From the NCBI GenBank assembly GCA_029948255.1, contig JALIZF010001804.1:682001-746000 (forward strand): a stretch of 64,000 bases of DNA, read 5' to 3'. The position numbers and the translations under genes were made by a program. This stretch comes from Telmatactis stephensoni (lineage: Eukaryota; Cnidaria; Anthozoa; Actiniaria; Isophelliidae). Under the pieces are notes generated by a model. It was not told where the DNA came from, did no database searches, and saw only the letters and a program-made list of their open reading frames with translations. Positions within the stretch are counted from its first letter, which is position 1. Each line of letters begins with the position of its first letter. Below, one piece after another: positions 42,655 through 53,492 of this stretch.

Positions 42655-44735
42655 TTTTCTCCATTTTTTCCATTTCCGACCATTTTGCATGGGCTATAGC
42701 CTTTGCATTCTGTCGATTTTGGGCCCGATTTTTGCGCATTTTTCATGGGCTATAGCCTTTCCATTTTTGTCGATTTTAGGTCGTTTTTGGCCATTTTGCA
42801 TGAACTATAGCCTTTGCATTTCGATCAATTTTTGACATTTTGCACGGGCTATATTCGTATTGTACCTTGAGTATCACATACTCATTTCATAATGTATTGA
42901 ACCCCATTCCAAAAGAATTGAGATAAGTTTTTACATTATAGCTATATATTTATAAAATACCACATTCACCTTCGAATGTAGTTATATATATGGATATACC
43001 TTATATATTAGTGTCATGCATATAAGTATTTTTAGGATCAATGTATTGTTAATTTGATTAGTTTTAGGAGGACCAAGTTGGAAAAAAGCATACGACTTTA
43101 CTTGTAACCTCAATAAATAAAGAGTTATTACTATAGTCCTTGCATTTTGTCGATTTTGGGCCATTTTTCGCCATTTTTGCATGGGCTATAGCCTTTGCAT
43201 TTTGTCGAATTTGGGCCATTTTTGGCCATTTTGCATGTGCTATAGCCTTTTCATTTTGTCGATTTTGGGCCATTGTTGGCCATTTTGCATGGGCTATAGC
43301 CTTTGCATTTTGTCGATTTTGGGCCATTTTTGACCATTTTGCATGGGCTATAGCCTTTGCATTTTGTCGATTTTGGGCCATTTTTGACCATTTTGCATGG
43401 GCTATAGCCTTTTCATTTTGTCGATTTTGGGCCATTGTTGGCCATTTTGCATGGGCTATAGCCTTTGCATTTTGTCGATTTTGGACCATTTTTCACATTT
43501 TTGCATGGGCTATAGCCTTTGCATTTTGTCGATTTTGGGCCATTTTTGACCATTTTGCATGGGCTATAGCCTTTTCATTTTGTCCAATTTGGGCCATTTT
43601 TGGCCATTTTGCATGGGCTATAGCCTTTCCGTTTTTTTCGATTTTGGACCATTTTTGACCATTTTGCATGGGCTATAGCCTTTGCATTTTGTCGATTTTG
43701 GACCATTTTTCACATTTTTGCATGGGCTATAGCCTTTGCATTTTGTCGAATTTGGGCCATTGTTGGCCATTTTGCATGGGCTATAGCCTTTGCATTTTGT
43801 CGATTTTGGACCATTTTTCACATTTTTGCATGGGCTATAGCCTTTGCATTTTGTCGAATTTGGGCCATTTTTCACATTTTTGCATGGGCTATAGCCTTTG
43901 CATTTTGTCGATTTTGGGCCATTTTTGACCATTTTGCATGGGCTATAGCCTTTGCATTTTGTCGAATTTGGGCCATTGTTGGCCATTTTGCATGGGCTAT
44001 AGCCTTTGCATTTTGTCGATTTTGGACCATTTTTCACATTTTTGCATGGGCTATAGCCTTTGCATTTTGGGCCATTTTTGGACCATTTTGCATGGGCTAT
44101 ATAGCCTTTGCATTTTCACGATATTGGGCCATTTTGCAGGGGCTTTAGCCTTTGCATTTTGTCGATTTTGGCCCGTTTTTGACCATTTTGCATGGGCTAT
44201 AGCCTTTGCATTTTGTCGATTTTGGACCATTTTGGACCATTTTGCATGGGCTATAGCCTTTTCATTTTGTCGAATTTGGGCCATTTTTGACCATTTTGCA
44301 TGGGCTATAGCCTTTCCATTTTTTTCGATTTTGGACCATTTTTGACCATTTTGCATGGGCTATAGCCTTTTCATTTTTTTCGATTTTGGACCATTTTTCA
44401 CCATTTTGCATGGGCTATAGCCTTTTCATTTTGTCGAATTTGGGCCATTGTTGGCCATTTTGCATGGGCTATAGCCTTTCCATTTTTTTCGATTTTGGAC
44501 CATTTTGGACCATTTTGCATGGGCTATATAGCCTTTCCATTTTTTTCGATTTTGGACCATTTTGGACCATTTTGCATGGGCTATAGCCTTTTCATTTTTT
44601 TCGATTTTGGACCATTTTTGACCATTTTGCATGGGCTATAGCCTTTGCATTTTGTGGATTTGGGGCCATTTTTGACCATTTTGCATGGGCTATAGCTTTT
44701 GCATTTTGTCGATTTTGGGCCATTTTTGACCATTT
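42655..44735 (+). repeat. 54 bp satellite array, about 38 copies
   Basis: Unit about GCATGGGCTATAGCCTTTGC, ATTTTGTCGATTTTGGGCCA, TTTTTGACCATTTT. Most units are 54 bp, a multiple of three, so several frames stay open for 100-170 codons on both strands. A ~280 bp unrelated gap at 42855-43130 separates the first three or four diverged units. Variants include GGGCC against GGACC and TTTTGTCGA against TTTTTTCGA. It sits between the Penelope-like remnant and the 3' end of RPS21. Confidence 0.97.
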
Positions 44736-44916
44736 TTCATGGCCTATAGTCTATTGAAAATAGTTATTTGGGGCCTGGGGCATTTTGCATAGACTATAGT
44801 CCATTGAAAATCAACATTGGTGGCAACTTCTTCACATATTACATTTAACACAACATTGCTAGTTGATTGTATGATGCTCTTGTTTCTAATAAACCACAAC
44901 ACAATGGTTGAAATAT

Positions 44917-44922
44917 TTTATT
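44917..44922 (-). promoter_or_regulatory. RPS21 polyadenylation signal
   Basis: AATAAA on the minus strand, about 33 nt after the RPS21 stop codon. Confidence 0.75.
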
Positions 44923-44954
44923 GGTACAAGTATTAAATTCCCATCTTGCACATT

Positions 44955-47900
44955 CTAAGATTTGTATGTCCTGCAAAATAAATAAAAATGATCAGTACAT
45001 GACGTGCATCCCTGAAATGGAGTTTGGAGTTGGGTTGATTTATTCCTATAATCCTTAGCACTATAGGCCATTCATTAGTTCCACTTTACAAAGTTGAGTT
45101 GATTGATTTCACAAAAGTAATAGACCTTTCCCAAATTTGCATGACTGAGCAGGAAACACTTGATTCAATTCGAGGCTGGGTTGGATAAATCTATACATTT
45201 TCTGTATTTTATTCACCCCAGTGCTGACTTGAATCTACTGTTTCCTGCTCAGTACTGCAAAAATTTGGGAAGGTCTATGCAAGAGAAGGCAGTACGAAGG
45301 CAGTAATTATTATATTTTTATTTACTCTGAGCCATTGATGACTCTTAATATTAATGCACATACGAATTTTCAAAGCGAGAAGCAGGAATAGCCTCATTTT
45401 CATTTGTCCATTGAAAATTAATACACACATTAATTTTAAGAATCGTCAATATTTTTGACAGCATTGTCAATGTCACTCATCTACAATATCCAAAGCATGT
45501 TATTAAGGGTGCTAGGTACTTATTTCTGGAGCCTGTTGCTAGGGAAACTTCATATTTTTGTAAGTCAGCTAATATTTGGATCACAAATTTCTTGAGTTTG
45601 ATGATGTCATTGGGTGACATCATCAAATGACATCATCGGAACAGAAAATTTCTATAATTTTTGCCGTTTCAAAACTTTTATCTTCCAAGGGCATATTATA
45701 TTTTCCAGACAATAGTATTCATGTAGGCTCTCCCATCTATCCTCCTTCCCCCTTGCCTTCTCTCCTTCCCAGAGAGCCTGTCGGCAGGCTAGAAAGTAAT
45801 ATACTTGTGATCTCATGGTTTAAGGGCTCTCCCACAATTTTTTCACTACCGCACAATGGTTTTTCACACCAGAAAAACAAAACATGACCATGCCTTCAAA
45901 CATTTGTGACTCCATCAAAAACCTTTAAGGCTGTATTCCTTTTTGTACATTCTATGTTTTAAGTTTACTTACTAAACAATGTTATCAGTGTAATTTATTA
46001 ATAATAACATGTCAAAAATGGAATGCTCACATGTTGATGTTTCTTGAAGAAATCACAAATGTATGACCATACTACCATTTTCGAGCTACATGTATCATGA
46101 ACAGCAAACTTTTTCCACGTTTGTTTTGAGTGTAAAACCTTTTAGTTTGTCTAGACAAATGACCACGTTTGTCACATTACTAATTCATTTCAGACATTGA
46201 ACATAATATGTTTGACAACTGTTCAAATGGTACATGTATAAAACAGCATTCTGGGTTCTTAATTATGTATTTTATACATATTTTGTAATCATAAGGAAGG
46301 TTTTTCAAGTCTAGTGAACAAATAAACCACCTTTTGAATATTTCTCAACCTAATAATGTCAAAAAACGAAAGTTTGGAGACCACAAGCTTGATATTTCAA
46401 ATGTGGTTGTTTGTCTAGACAAACTGACAAGTTTCACGCTTGAGCAAATGTGGTAAAAAGTTTGCCATTCACGGTAGCTTAAAAATGGTAGTATCCTGTT
46501 ATCTGGTCTAAAAAATCAACTTCAGTGACATAAGTAGTAATAATTGAAAGTTGGAATCTATTGCATTTCTAGTAATCAGTTTTAACTCCAACTATAATAC
46601 TACATTACTAAGACTTACTTAGGAACAATGCCATCTTTCAATGATAGTTGGACTAAAGAATCATCGGCTTCACCCTAACAATAACATACAAAAAAACAAT
46701 AAATAGAGTGCACAAATACACAACAATATGTATATGGTAAGTGAGACTAAAATAAAGGTTACCATTAGTGTAAACAGTGCAAACATTTTTACACAAATTT
46801 CAGATCTTTCATGAGCTGGATTCACATTTTTCAAATCGATAGATAGAAAAAGTGGTGAAAGATCTAAAAAGGTAGGGTATATGTAAGGTAAACTTTATTT
46901 AGACAGAGTAGCCCATTCAGCCACACATCTGATATCCAGAGGGACCCTGCAAAAACATTTGAATGAATTTTCAAATTTGCATTGGAAATAAGTTGGAAGT
47001 TTGGCTATGAAGTTCAATATGAACTTCCAAAGGACAACTTGCACTTCAGAACTTCGAAACAAACTTCAGAACCCACTTGTCAAGTTATGTGAAATACACT
47101 GTGATACTTCCCAGACACAAATTCCATTTCAATGTGACTGAAAGTAAGTCATCATTCTTTAGGTCATGGCAAAAGATTAATCAGAAGTTCTTCCTCTTAA
47201 AGCAGGACTGTGATCAAAATCACTCATACTTCAATTTATTATATACCCTTGTCGATACGAGCACTCTGATTGGCTAAAAGCTGTACTTTATCAGAGAACG
47301 GAGCACAGCTCTGATGTCAGCAGCGCGAGCTCGACTGCGTGCACACCTTTTGAATTTTTGTACAGAGAAAATCGAACTTTTTCCCTTGAATATTTACTTC
47401 AAAATATATAATAAAACAAATAGAATGAACTTCCAAAGGACAACTTGAACTTCAGAACTTCCAACAAACTTCAGAACCCACTTGTCAAGTTATGTGAAAT
47501 ACAATGTGATACTTCCCAGACATAAATTCCATTTCAATGTGACTGAAAGTAAGTCATCATTCTTCAGGTCATGGCAAAAGATTAATCAGTAGTTCTTCCT
47601 CTTAAAGCAGGACTGTGATCAAAATCACTCATACTTCAATACCCTTGTTGATACGTGCACTCTGATTGGCTAAAAGCTGTGCTTTATCAGAGAATGGAGC
47701 ACAGCTCTGATGTCAGCAGCGCGAGCTCGACTGCGTGCGCACCTTTTGAATTTTTGTACGGAGAAAATCGAACTTTTTCTCTTGAATATTTACAATATTT
47801 ACTTCAAAATATATAATAAAACAAATAGAACATCTTTTTCCATGCTCCATTCAGTAATACAGCACTTAGGAAGTGCCAAAAGCACTCAAGAAGTGTGGAG

Positions 47901-49718
47901 GCGAGTGCTCTCCTTACACTTCTTTCGTGCTTTCATCACTTCCTGCGTGCTGTATTACTGAACGGAGCACGGAAAAAGCTGTTCTATTTGTTAATTAGCT
48001 GAAACTTCACTAAAATAACTCCAAGAGCCATACAATCACTTGTTAATTTGTTTTCTCAAAATTCCAAAGAGAAGTAGTAGATTTTTGTGAATCTTTAGAG
48101 GTGTCAGTGAGGTCGTATGCTTAACCCAACTGATCACTCCATACATTTCTTTGTGTTTAGTTTCTTTGATTATTTTACTTCTATAAGGCTAACATTTGCA
48201 TGAAGGATATTTCTTGTATTATTTGTGCTTAGGATTGATTGCCTGGCCAGTATACACCAATGCAGAAACAAAATATAATGAGACATTTTGATTACAAAAT
48301 TCCAAGAAATGTATGGAGCTTAATGTTTAGATTGAGTGTATGACATCACTGACACCTCTAAAGATTCATAAAAATCTAATACTTCCCATACAAATTTTGA
48401 GAAAACAAATTATTACCGGTAACAAGTGATTGTATGGGTCTTTGAGATTCTTTCAGTGAGGTTTCAGTTGAACCTCGGACGATTTTGATCACAGTCCCAC
48501 TTTGAGAGAGAAAAGGCATACCTGTTTTCGTAAGAAACCAGAGAAAGCGTAGGTCTTTGAGTGACCAGTAAATCTTCCTGATTCATCAATCTAAAAAAAT
48601 AAATAGATATGTTGGAAAGGTTTTTGAGCAAATGTACATACAAAAAATTCCATTCATCTTCAAATGTTTCCTAATTACAGTCGAACTTAGCAACCACCTC
48701 TTATCTGTGATTATGTCATTAGTGAAAAGACAAGCACTGTCAATAAACAGTACATTGCTGAGTCTGTGTATGTTGCTTGTGCTTATGTTTATGTCACTAG
48801 TGAAAAAACAAGCGCTGCTAATGAACAGTACATTACTGAGTCTGTGTATGTTGCTTGTGCTTATGCTTATGTCACTGGTGAAAAGACAAGCACTACTAAT
48901 GAGCAGTACCTTACTGAGTCCGAGTACATTGCTTATTCTCATGTCATGAGTGAAAAGATAAGCAGTACATCTGAACATGCTTGTCATCAGTGAAAAAAGG
49001 CACTACTACAGTAATAGCCGACTTCTGAGTTACACTTCACTTGCCACATACAAAAGTATCAAGACGAGGCTATGTGCATAAAGCTCAGTCATTTGTAACA
49101 AGACAAAAGTTTTAGCACATAGCCTCATTCTGAGTCCTTTGCAATGGCAGGTGAAGCACATCTTGCACGGTTGAGCACAATATTAACAAGGAATGCTACT
49201 TACATTTCCAACGTTTATCTGTACTGAAGCATGGTCTTTAGCACTAATAACACTATTGGTTACAGAACTGTTATAGCAAAATAATAATAATTTCTCATTA
49301 GCCTTTTATACATTTTATTGAGTCATCCTCCCAACAGCTCTTCCGAATCAAATTACAATTTAAATCAAAATATCTTTTATCGCATTAATAACTTTGAAAA
49401 ATACTTTAAAGTTTTTCTTTCCACTAAATCATATTAGTAATTTGATGTACAGCTTGGTTACAATATAAAATACGAATATTTAACGTAACACATTCGAATC
49501 AATTCGCTTTGCAATCATATTTTAATATTGGATTGATGAGTACTGAATCTCCCGACACTATCTGGCGATATAAAGCACCTAAATATGCTTCACTAATTGT
49601 ACAAACTAATTTTGTTAAGTTATCGCTAGTAGACGAAGCTGTGTTAGTTTAGACACGAGGCATCTTACCATTTTCGTGGGACATACATATCCACATGTTC
49701 ACCGGCTTCGTTCTGCAT
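44955..49718 (-). CDS. RPS21: Ribosomal protein eS21 (RPS21), complete, five coding exons
   Basis: Cytoplasmic 40S subunit protein. Coding exons on the minus strand: 49669-49718, 49204-49267, 48522-48590, 46619-46674, 44955-44970; all GT-AG, 255 nt, 84 residues (human 83). It begins MQNEAGEHVDMYVPRKC, continues AKDHASVQINV, GRFTGHSKTYAF and GEADDSLVQLSLKDGIVPK, aligning without gaps to the eS21 family to near the C-terminus. Several normally invariant positions differ: the family's NRIIGAKDH is NSVISAKDH here, and the CG.IRRMGE region reads SGFLRKQGE. The last exon supplies only TYKS and the stop. A 5' UTR exon and intron lie upstream (49822 to about 49876, acceptor at 49730). Poly(A) signal AATAAA (minus) at 44917-44922. 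Introns are full of foldback elements. It may be a divergent paralogue, but it shows no disabling change. Confidence 0.93.
45121..45278. mobile_element. 158 bp foldback MITE (RPS21 last intron)
   Basis: TAGACCTTTCCCAAATTTGC at the left and inverted GCAAAAATTTGGGAAGGTCTA at the right; pairing extends through TGAGCAGGAAAC. Confidence 0.88.
46062..46500. mobile_element. ~440 bp foldback element (RPS21 last intron)
   Basis: GACCATACTACCATTTTCGA pairs with TTAAAAATGGTAGTATCCTG; inner arms share the self-complementary TTTGTCTAGACAAA at 46148 and 46412. Confidence 0.75.
47021..47829 (+). repeat. ~405 bp tandem duplication (RPS21 intron)
   Basis: Unit 1 is 47021-47426 and unit 2 is 47427-47829. Both run from GAACTTCCAAAGGACAACTT to AATATATAATAAAACAAATAGA at high identity. 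Unit 2 lacks a short TTATTATA segment and has a duplicated AATATTTAC. Confidence 0.92.
47820..47993. mobile_element. Foldback MITE at the end of the tandem duplication
   Basis: AACAAATAGAACATCTTTTT pairs with AAAAAGCTGTTCTATTTGTT; inner arms carry CATTCAGTAATACAGCAC and its complement. Confidence 0.85.
47998..48475. mobile_element. ~475 bp foldback element (RPS21 intron)
   Basis: GCTGAAACTTCACT at 47999 pairs with AGTGAGGTTTCAGTTG near 48456. The arms (about 140-160 bp) share CCATACAATCACTTGTTA and TCTTTAGAGGTGTCAGTGA. Confidence 0.85.
48700..48985 (+). repeat. 72 bp tandem repeat, about 4 copies (RPS21 intron)
   Basis: TGAGTCTGTGTATGTTGCTT recurs every 72 bp, with GTGAAAAGACAAGC and GAACAGTACATT between. 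A length divisible by three explains the open frames on both strands. Confidence 0.9.
49028..49165. mobile_element. Short foldback element (RPS21 intron)
   Basis: CACTTCACTTGCCA pairs with TGGCAGGTGAAGCA, and GAGGCTATGTGC pairs with GCACATAGCCTC. Confidence 0.7.
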
Positions 49719-49821
49719 TTTTATCTTTCCTAAGAACACAAATCATAAGAACAGATTATGTTTGAGAGGTGGGTAAAGTTATAAAGGAATTGAAGCAGCC
49801 ATCAGGGAGAAATAGACTTAC

Positions 49822-49876
49822 GAAGTTGAAGGACTGGCCGAAAAAACCTTTTACAACAAAGATGGCGGAAAAGAGG
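49822..49876 (-). promoter_or_regulatory. RPS21 first noncoding exon with 5' TOP-like pyrimidine start
   Basis: Minus strand: CTCTTTTCCGCCATCTTTG opens the predicted exon, which ends CAACTTC before a GTAAGT donor at 49816-49821; the next exon starts after TTCTTAG at 49729. Animal ribosomal-protein mRNAs begin with a C followed by a pyrimidine tract (5' TOP), which confers mTOR-dependent translation. CCGCCATCTTTG also matches a YY1-type element common in such promoters. Confidence 0.75.
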
Positions 49877-50099
49877 GAGAACAACGTGCAGCTACCCAGC
49901 ATTCATAGCGCTTACTAGTACTCAGGCTCTTATCACGACGGACACCAAACAACAAAGGAGCCCCAAACTCAGAGAAAATTTCATAAAAAAAGAAGAAAAA
50001 TCAAAAATAAATAGAATAGTTTGGGATTTAAAAGTTGCATACGACTTGAACTTCAAGACTTCAAGATTGAAAGATTTTTTCCAAAATAAGAAACAGAAA

Positions 50100-50275
50100 A
50101 TTAAATATCGCAGAAAAAGAAAAAAGAAAAAGAAAAAGAAAAAGAAAAAGAAAAAGAAAAAGAAAAAGAAAAAGAAAAAGAAAAAGAAAAAGAAAAAGAA
50201 AAAGAAAAAGAAAAGAAAAGAAAAGAAAAGAAAAGAAAAGAAAAGAAAGAAAAGGGTGGAAAGAAAGGAAAGAGA
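50100..50275 (+). repeat. (AAAAAG)n / (AAAAG)n polypurine microsatellite
   Basis: Perfect hexamer run, then pentamer run. It lies at the terminator side of the minus-strand tRNA-like unit at 50312-50388, so that unit is followed by a pyrimidine run on its own strand. Poly-Lys and poly-Phe frames are artefacts. Confidence 0.97.
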
Positions 50276-50311
50276 AGAATGATAAAAATTAGAGGAGAAA
50301 AGATAAACTGT

Positions 50312-50388
50312 GTAGGCTGGCCGGGCCTCGAACCTCGTCCACTGGATCAAAACGCAGTGACTTATCACACTGCGCTATTGGTCTACGT
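50312..50388 (-). mobile_element. tRNA-like unit of near-normal spacing
   Basis: Minus strand: GTAGACC, A-box TAGCGCAGTGTG, an anticodon-type stem CACTG/CAGTG around a 10 nt loop, B-box GGTTCGAGGCC, and a 3' side AGCCTAC partly complementary to the 5' GTAGACC. The loop size and weak acceptor stem argue against a functional tRNA; better read as a SINE head or tRNA-like pol III unit, followed on its own strand by a long pyrimidine run. Confidence 0.5.
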
Positions 50389-50635
50389 AATTTGCAAAAC
50401 AATAGACAGTCCATTCACACGATACACTAGGACACTGATGGTCGAGTTAGACAAGGCGCATTTTCGAAAAATCAGATACCTGGAGGCATTTTGGTATAGA
50501 GGCTGGTAACATAACTATTCTAAACCGATTTTTCATGCTGAATGCGAATATGACTGTTACCAAGACGTATTCTGCAATCCGTTATACGTGTAAATGACGT
50601 ATTTTGTGAATTGCTACAGTCATTTCATACTAACG

Positions 50636-50870
50636 GCTTTTTCATGTAATTCCAAAAGTTCCCAAACTTAAAAACAAATTACCATAGCTAGAAAGAGCAT
50701 ATCAAAATCAGTAAAACTGTGAAGTTTGAAGGATATCAGTTGAAAAATCAAGGAGATACGAATTTTCAAAAAACGAATTTTTGTATAAAAACACTTACAG
50801 TTATGCAAGAGATACAAACAAATTTCGATTTTTGAAAATTCGACCGTATCTCCTTGATTTGAGGGATAGT
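50636..50870. mobile_element. Foldback MITE, relative of 34550-34930
   Basis: CATGTAATTCCAAAAGT and AAAACTGTGAAGTTTGAAGG are shared with the 34.6 kb element. GAGATACGAATTTTCAAAAA pairs with TTTTTGAAAATTCGACCGTA. Confidence 0.7.
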
Positions 50871-51029
50871 GAAGGGTTCTAGTTCTTTCCCAACCCCCAC
50901 CCCTTCCCCTTCTCAAATGCGGTGAAACATGTCAAATCACATCATTGACGTGCGTGTCTCAGTCTAGTGCTTACTCTGGTTTTTACAATCGTGTAATTTT
51001 AGTTATCTTGACTATGTATAGGATCAGTT

Positions 51030-52760
51030 ATAATCAGTTATAATTTAATTTCTCGTCTACTTACACAACTAAACTCAAATCGACCATGTAACTAACAAAT
51101 TTGGTGTTAATATTGAAGAACAAACGTGTACATGTAAACAACTACGAGCTTTGTTTTAAAACGATGAGCTAAAAGTATCAATCCAAATTTTAAATCACCT
51201 TAACTTATAAAATAACTAGCTTACCTTTGCTGATCTGATTACGCTCTAGGGTCCTGAAATAAGAAACGTGGATTCCAACTGAACATCTTCAGTGAGGCCG
51301 ATCATTTCACTTTGGAACGGAAATAAAAATCCATAAGTAATAGTAACGGCTTGAACTGAGCTTGCTGTACTTAAAACTGATAATCATGGAAATTTATTGA
51401 TCCCTCTTCAATCAACTAGATTTTGATTGAAACTTCTCTCTCCCTGGGGAATTGGGACAAATCGATGAAATAAAACAATGCAGACAAGCTCGATGTTCCT
51501 GAAAACTTATATTTTATTTTCTATTTCTATTTATCTACAAAACAGCTATTTTTTGATAGCTGGACTCTGATTGGTTCATTTCTTTCCCTGGGGAGTAGTT
51601 GCATTACAATGAAACTTCGCCGAATAGACTACCCCGATTAGTCATTAAATTTATTAAGTGTCTGGGTAGCGCAGTGGTCTAAGGTGATATCTAAAGGTAT
51701 GGATTAGGGTCCGGATATCGTCTCCCTCCCTGGCCTTCGGTATAAGATAATAACTGTAATATGTAGCACCGGGATAGCGTGGATGGGGCCGAAATCTTCA
51801 TCCGTGACGTAAATCGATTCGATGTCTCAGCTTCTCAGAATGTCTCGGGAGAATCGTCCCAAAATTTCATTTTCATTTTCTTTTTTCTTTTTCTTTTTAC
51901 AGTTATTCATGCATTCAGTCTGTTATTTTATTTCCGGGGGGTGCTCTTTAAGGGGTTACAGGTTCGATCCTCGTCGACGCCGGATTCTTTTCTGACTTCT
52001 TTTTTCTTAATTTTTTTCCGTTTCTTTCCCAAGCTTTAAGTTAAAATTACATCTTTTTGAACTTGTTTTTAAATGTTTGGTGTTTTCAGTGATATTTTTT
52101 CTGATAAATTTCATTTTCATTTTTTATTTTTAATTATAATTATTCATATATCTTACTGCATTGTTTCTGTGGGGTGCATTTCCTAGGCATTACAAATTTC
52201 TTTCTTTCTTTCCTTTCCTTTCGAATGTCTGGACGTTTTTTCCTATTTTTTTCTTTTTTCGAATGTCAGGACTTTTTTCTCGCAAGTGATAATATTTTTA
52301 CTTTTAAATACCTATTTGAATAATAAAATTGGAAACCATTTCTTACAAAATTCCCGACTTACATTAGAATTTGTCCCCGTAGCATGAATTCAAATCGCTT
52401 TGATTTGATTTTATGCGTCAGGTAGCAAATACATACAATTATGTTATCCTACACTAAGCCCACACCGTAGAAAATACAGCAAATAATAATGGCAATGTCT
52501 GATGGGAAGAGACAGTTGAATACCGCCAAATATACAACGGCTTTCCTGCTTTCTGATTGACTGTATTTCCTATGGTGTAGGATAAAACACTATAATGCCT
52601 GATTCACGATAACGACGCAAGACGACGCAAGACAACACAAGACAACGCAAGACAACGGAAAACCACACCGCAAGTCCACGCACGATCACTCAACACAATG
52701 CATGCAAGACAACGCAAGACGAAGCAAGACGACGCAAGACGAAGCAAGATAACCAAGACG
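51030..52760 (+). mobile_element. Composite ~1.75 kb repeat, copy 2 (inverse of 25040-26790)
   Basis: Reverse-complement match to 25040-26790 over its whole length, ending in a GACGCAAGAC decamer array at 52611-52760. Carries the split tRNA-like module at 51658-51983. With copy 1 it forms an inverted pair 24 kb apart that encloses RPS21. Confidence 0.8.
51658..51983 (+). mobile_element. Split tRNA-like pol III module B' (copy in composite repeat 2)
   Basis: Perfect A-box TAGCGCAGTGG at 51667-51677. The core GATAGCGTGGATGGGGCCG continues into AAATCTTCATCCG at 51773-51805. Perfect B-box GGTTCGATCC at 51961-51970, then TCGTCGACGCCGG and a T/C run. A- and B-boxes are 294 bp apart. Confidence 0.65.
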
Positions 52761-52762
52761 AC

Positions 52763-53105
52763 GCAAGACATGAAATGACCTCCCGAAAGTAGAAGGCCTA
52801 AAACCGCTACTATTGATACTTTTAGGGCAAAATACACAACACAAACCCATCTTTAACTCATGATCGTTGTTATTATTGAAAAAAATACACAAAAAGTCAA
52901 AGGAAAGAGAGAATCTAGAGGAGAAATTCGATCGTAGTTCAATAAGCAAATTAACGGTCATTCAGATAACACAGGAAGCCCACACTGCTCCCTCCACTCA
53001 TGCAGATATTGGTAAGCCTGTGTTGCGACTTGTTGTCTAACTTGGCGCCCATTTCTAGTATTGCGGTTTAATATTTGACCATTCGATATGGTGAAGGATT
53101 AGTTC
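52763..53105. other. Intergenic, nothing recognised
   Basis: AT-rich sequence between the composite repeat and the hAT-like element; no exon or repeat identified. Confidence 0.4.
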
Positions 53106-53492
53106 CAGGCCCGTCGCTTTGGGTGGTTCGAAGGTTTGAACGAACGGTTTGAACCCCCCCCCCCCCCACCTCCTCCTCCCACAGAAAATAGCCGCTTAGC
53201 TTAGATACTAGTACTTTTCCTAAAGAAACTAGTCACATTGTTGCGTTTGTCTCTAAATGAACTTTTGCTAAATGCTGGTGAAGTATGGTTTTATCAAAAT
53301 CCCGACCTTCAGCTATATAATTTAACGATTTCTTAGTTTTAACAACTGAAGTGTTTTTTATCATTTTTTTATTCTTTCATATAATCTTTTTCTGTTTCTG
53401 TCTTTTCTGTCTCTCTTTTAGTTAACAACTAATTTTGATTTTGAGCTGACACGAAAAAAGAAAAAGAAAAAAAAAAAGAAAAGAAAAAAGGA

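Noticed and set aside
43064..44632. WAIAFAFC / KWSKMAQN-type repeat proteins
   Set aside because: Products of the 54 bp satellite in both orientations; frames break wherever units are 52-56 bp.
46615..46617. TAA here as the RPS21 stop codon
   Set aside because: It overlaps a strong GTAAGT donor, and splicing to the 44970 exon gives a family-length C-terminus with a poly(A) signal 33 nt later. Without RNA data the readthrough form (ending GIVPK) cannot be fully excluded.
50046..50282. Poly-lysine protein (and poly-Phe on the other strand)
   Set aside because: Translation of a polypurine microsatellite.
50312..50388. Functional tRNA gene
   Set aside because: The 10 nt anticodon-type loop and a mismatched acceptor stem do not fit a working tRNA.
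51773..51830. Hammerhead-type ribozyme in the conserved core (CCGAAATC, GATGATTCAGC)
   Set aside because: The GAAA and GATGA pieces are in the wrong order and spacing for a hammerhead and no stem II could be drawn.
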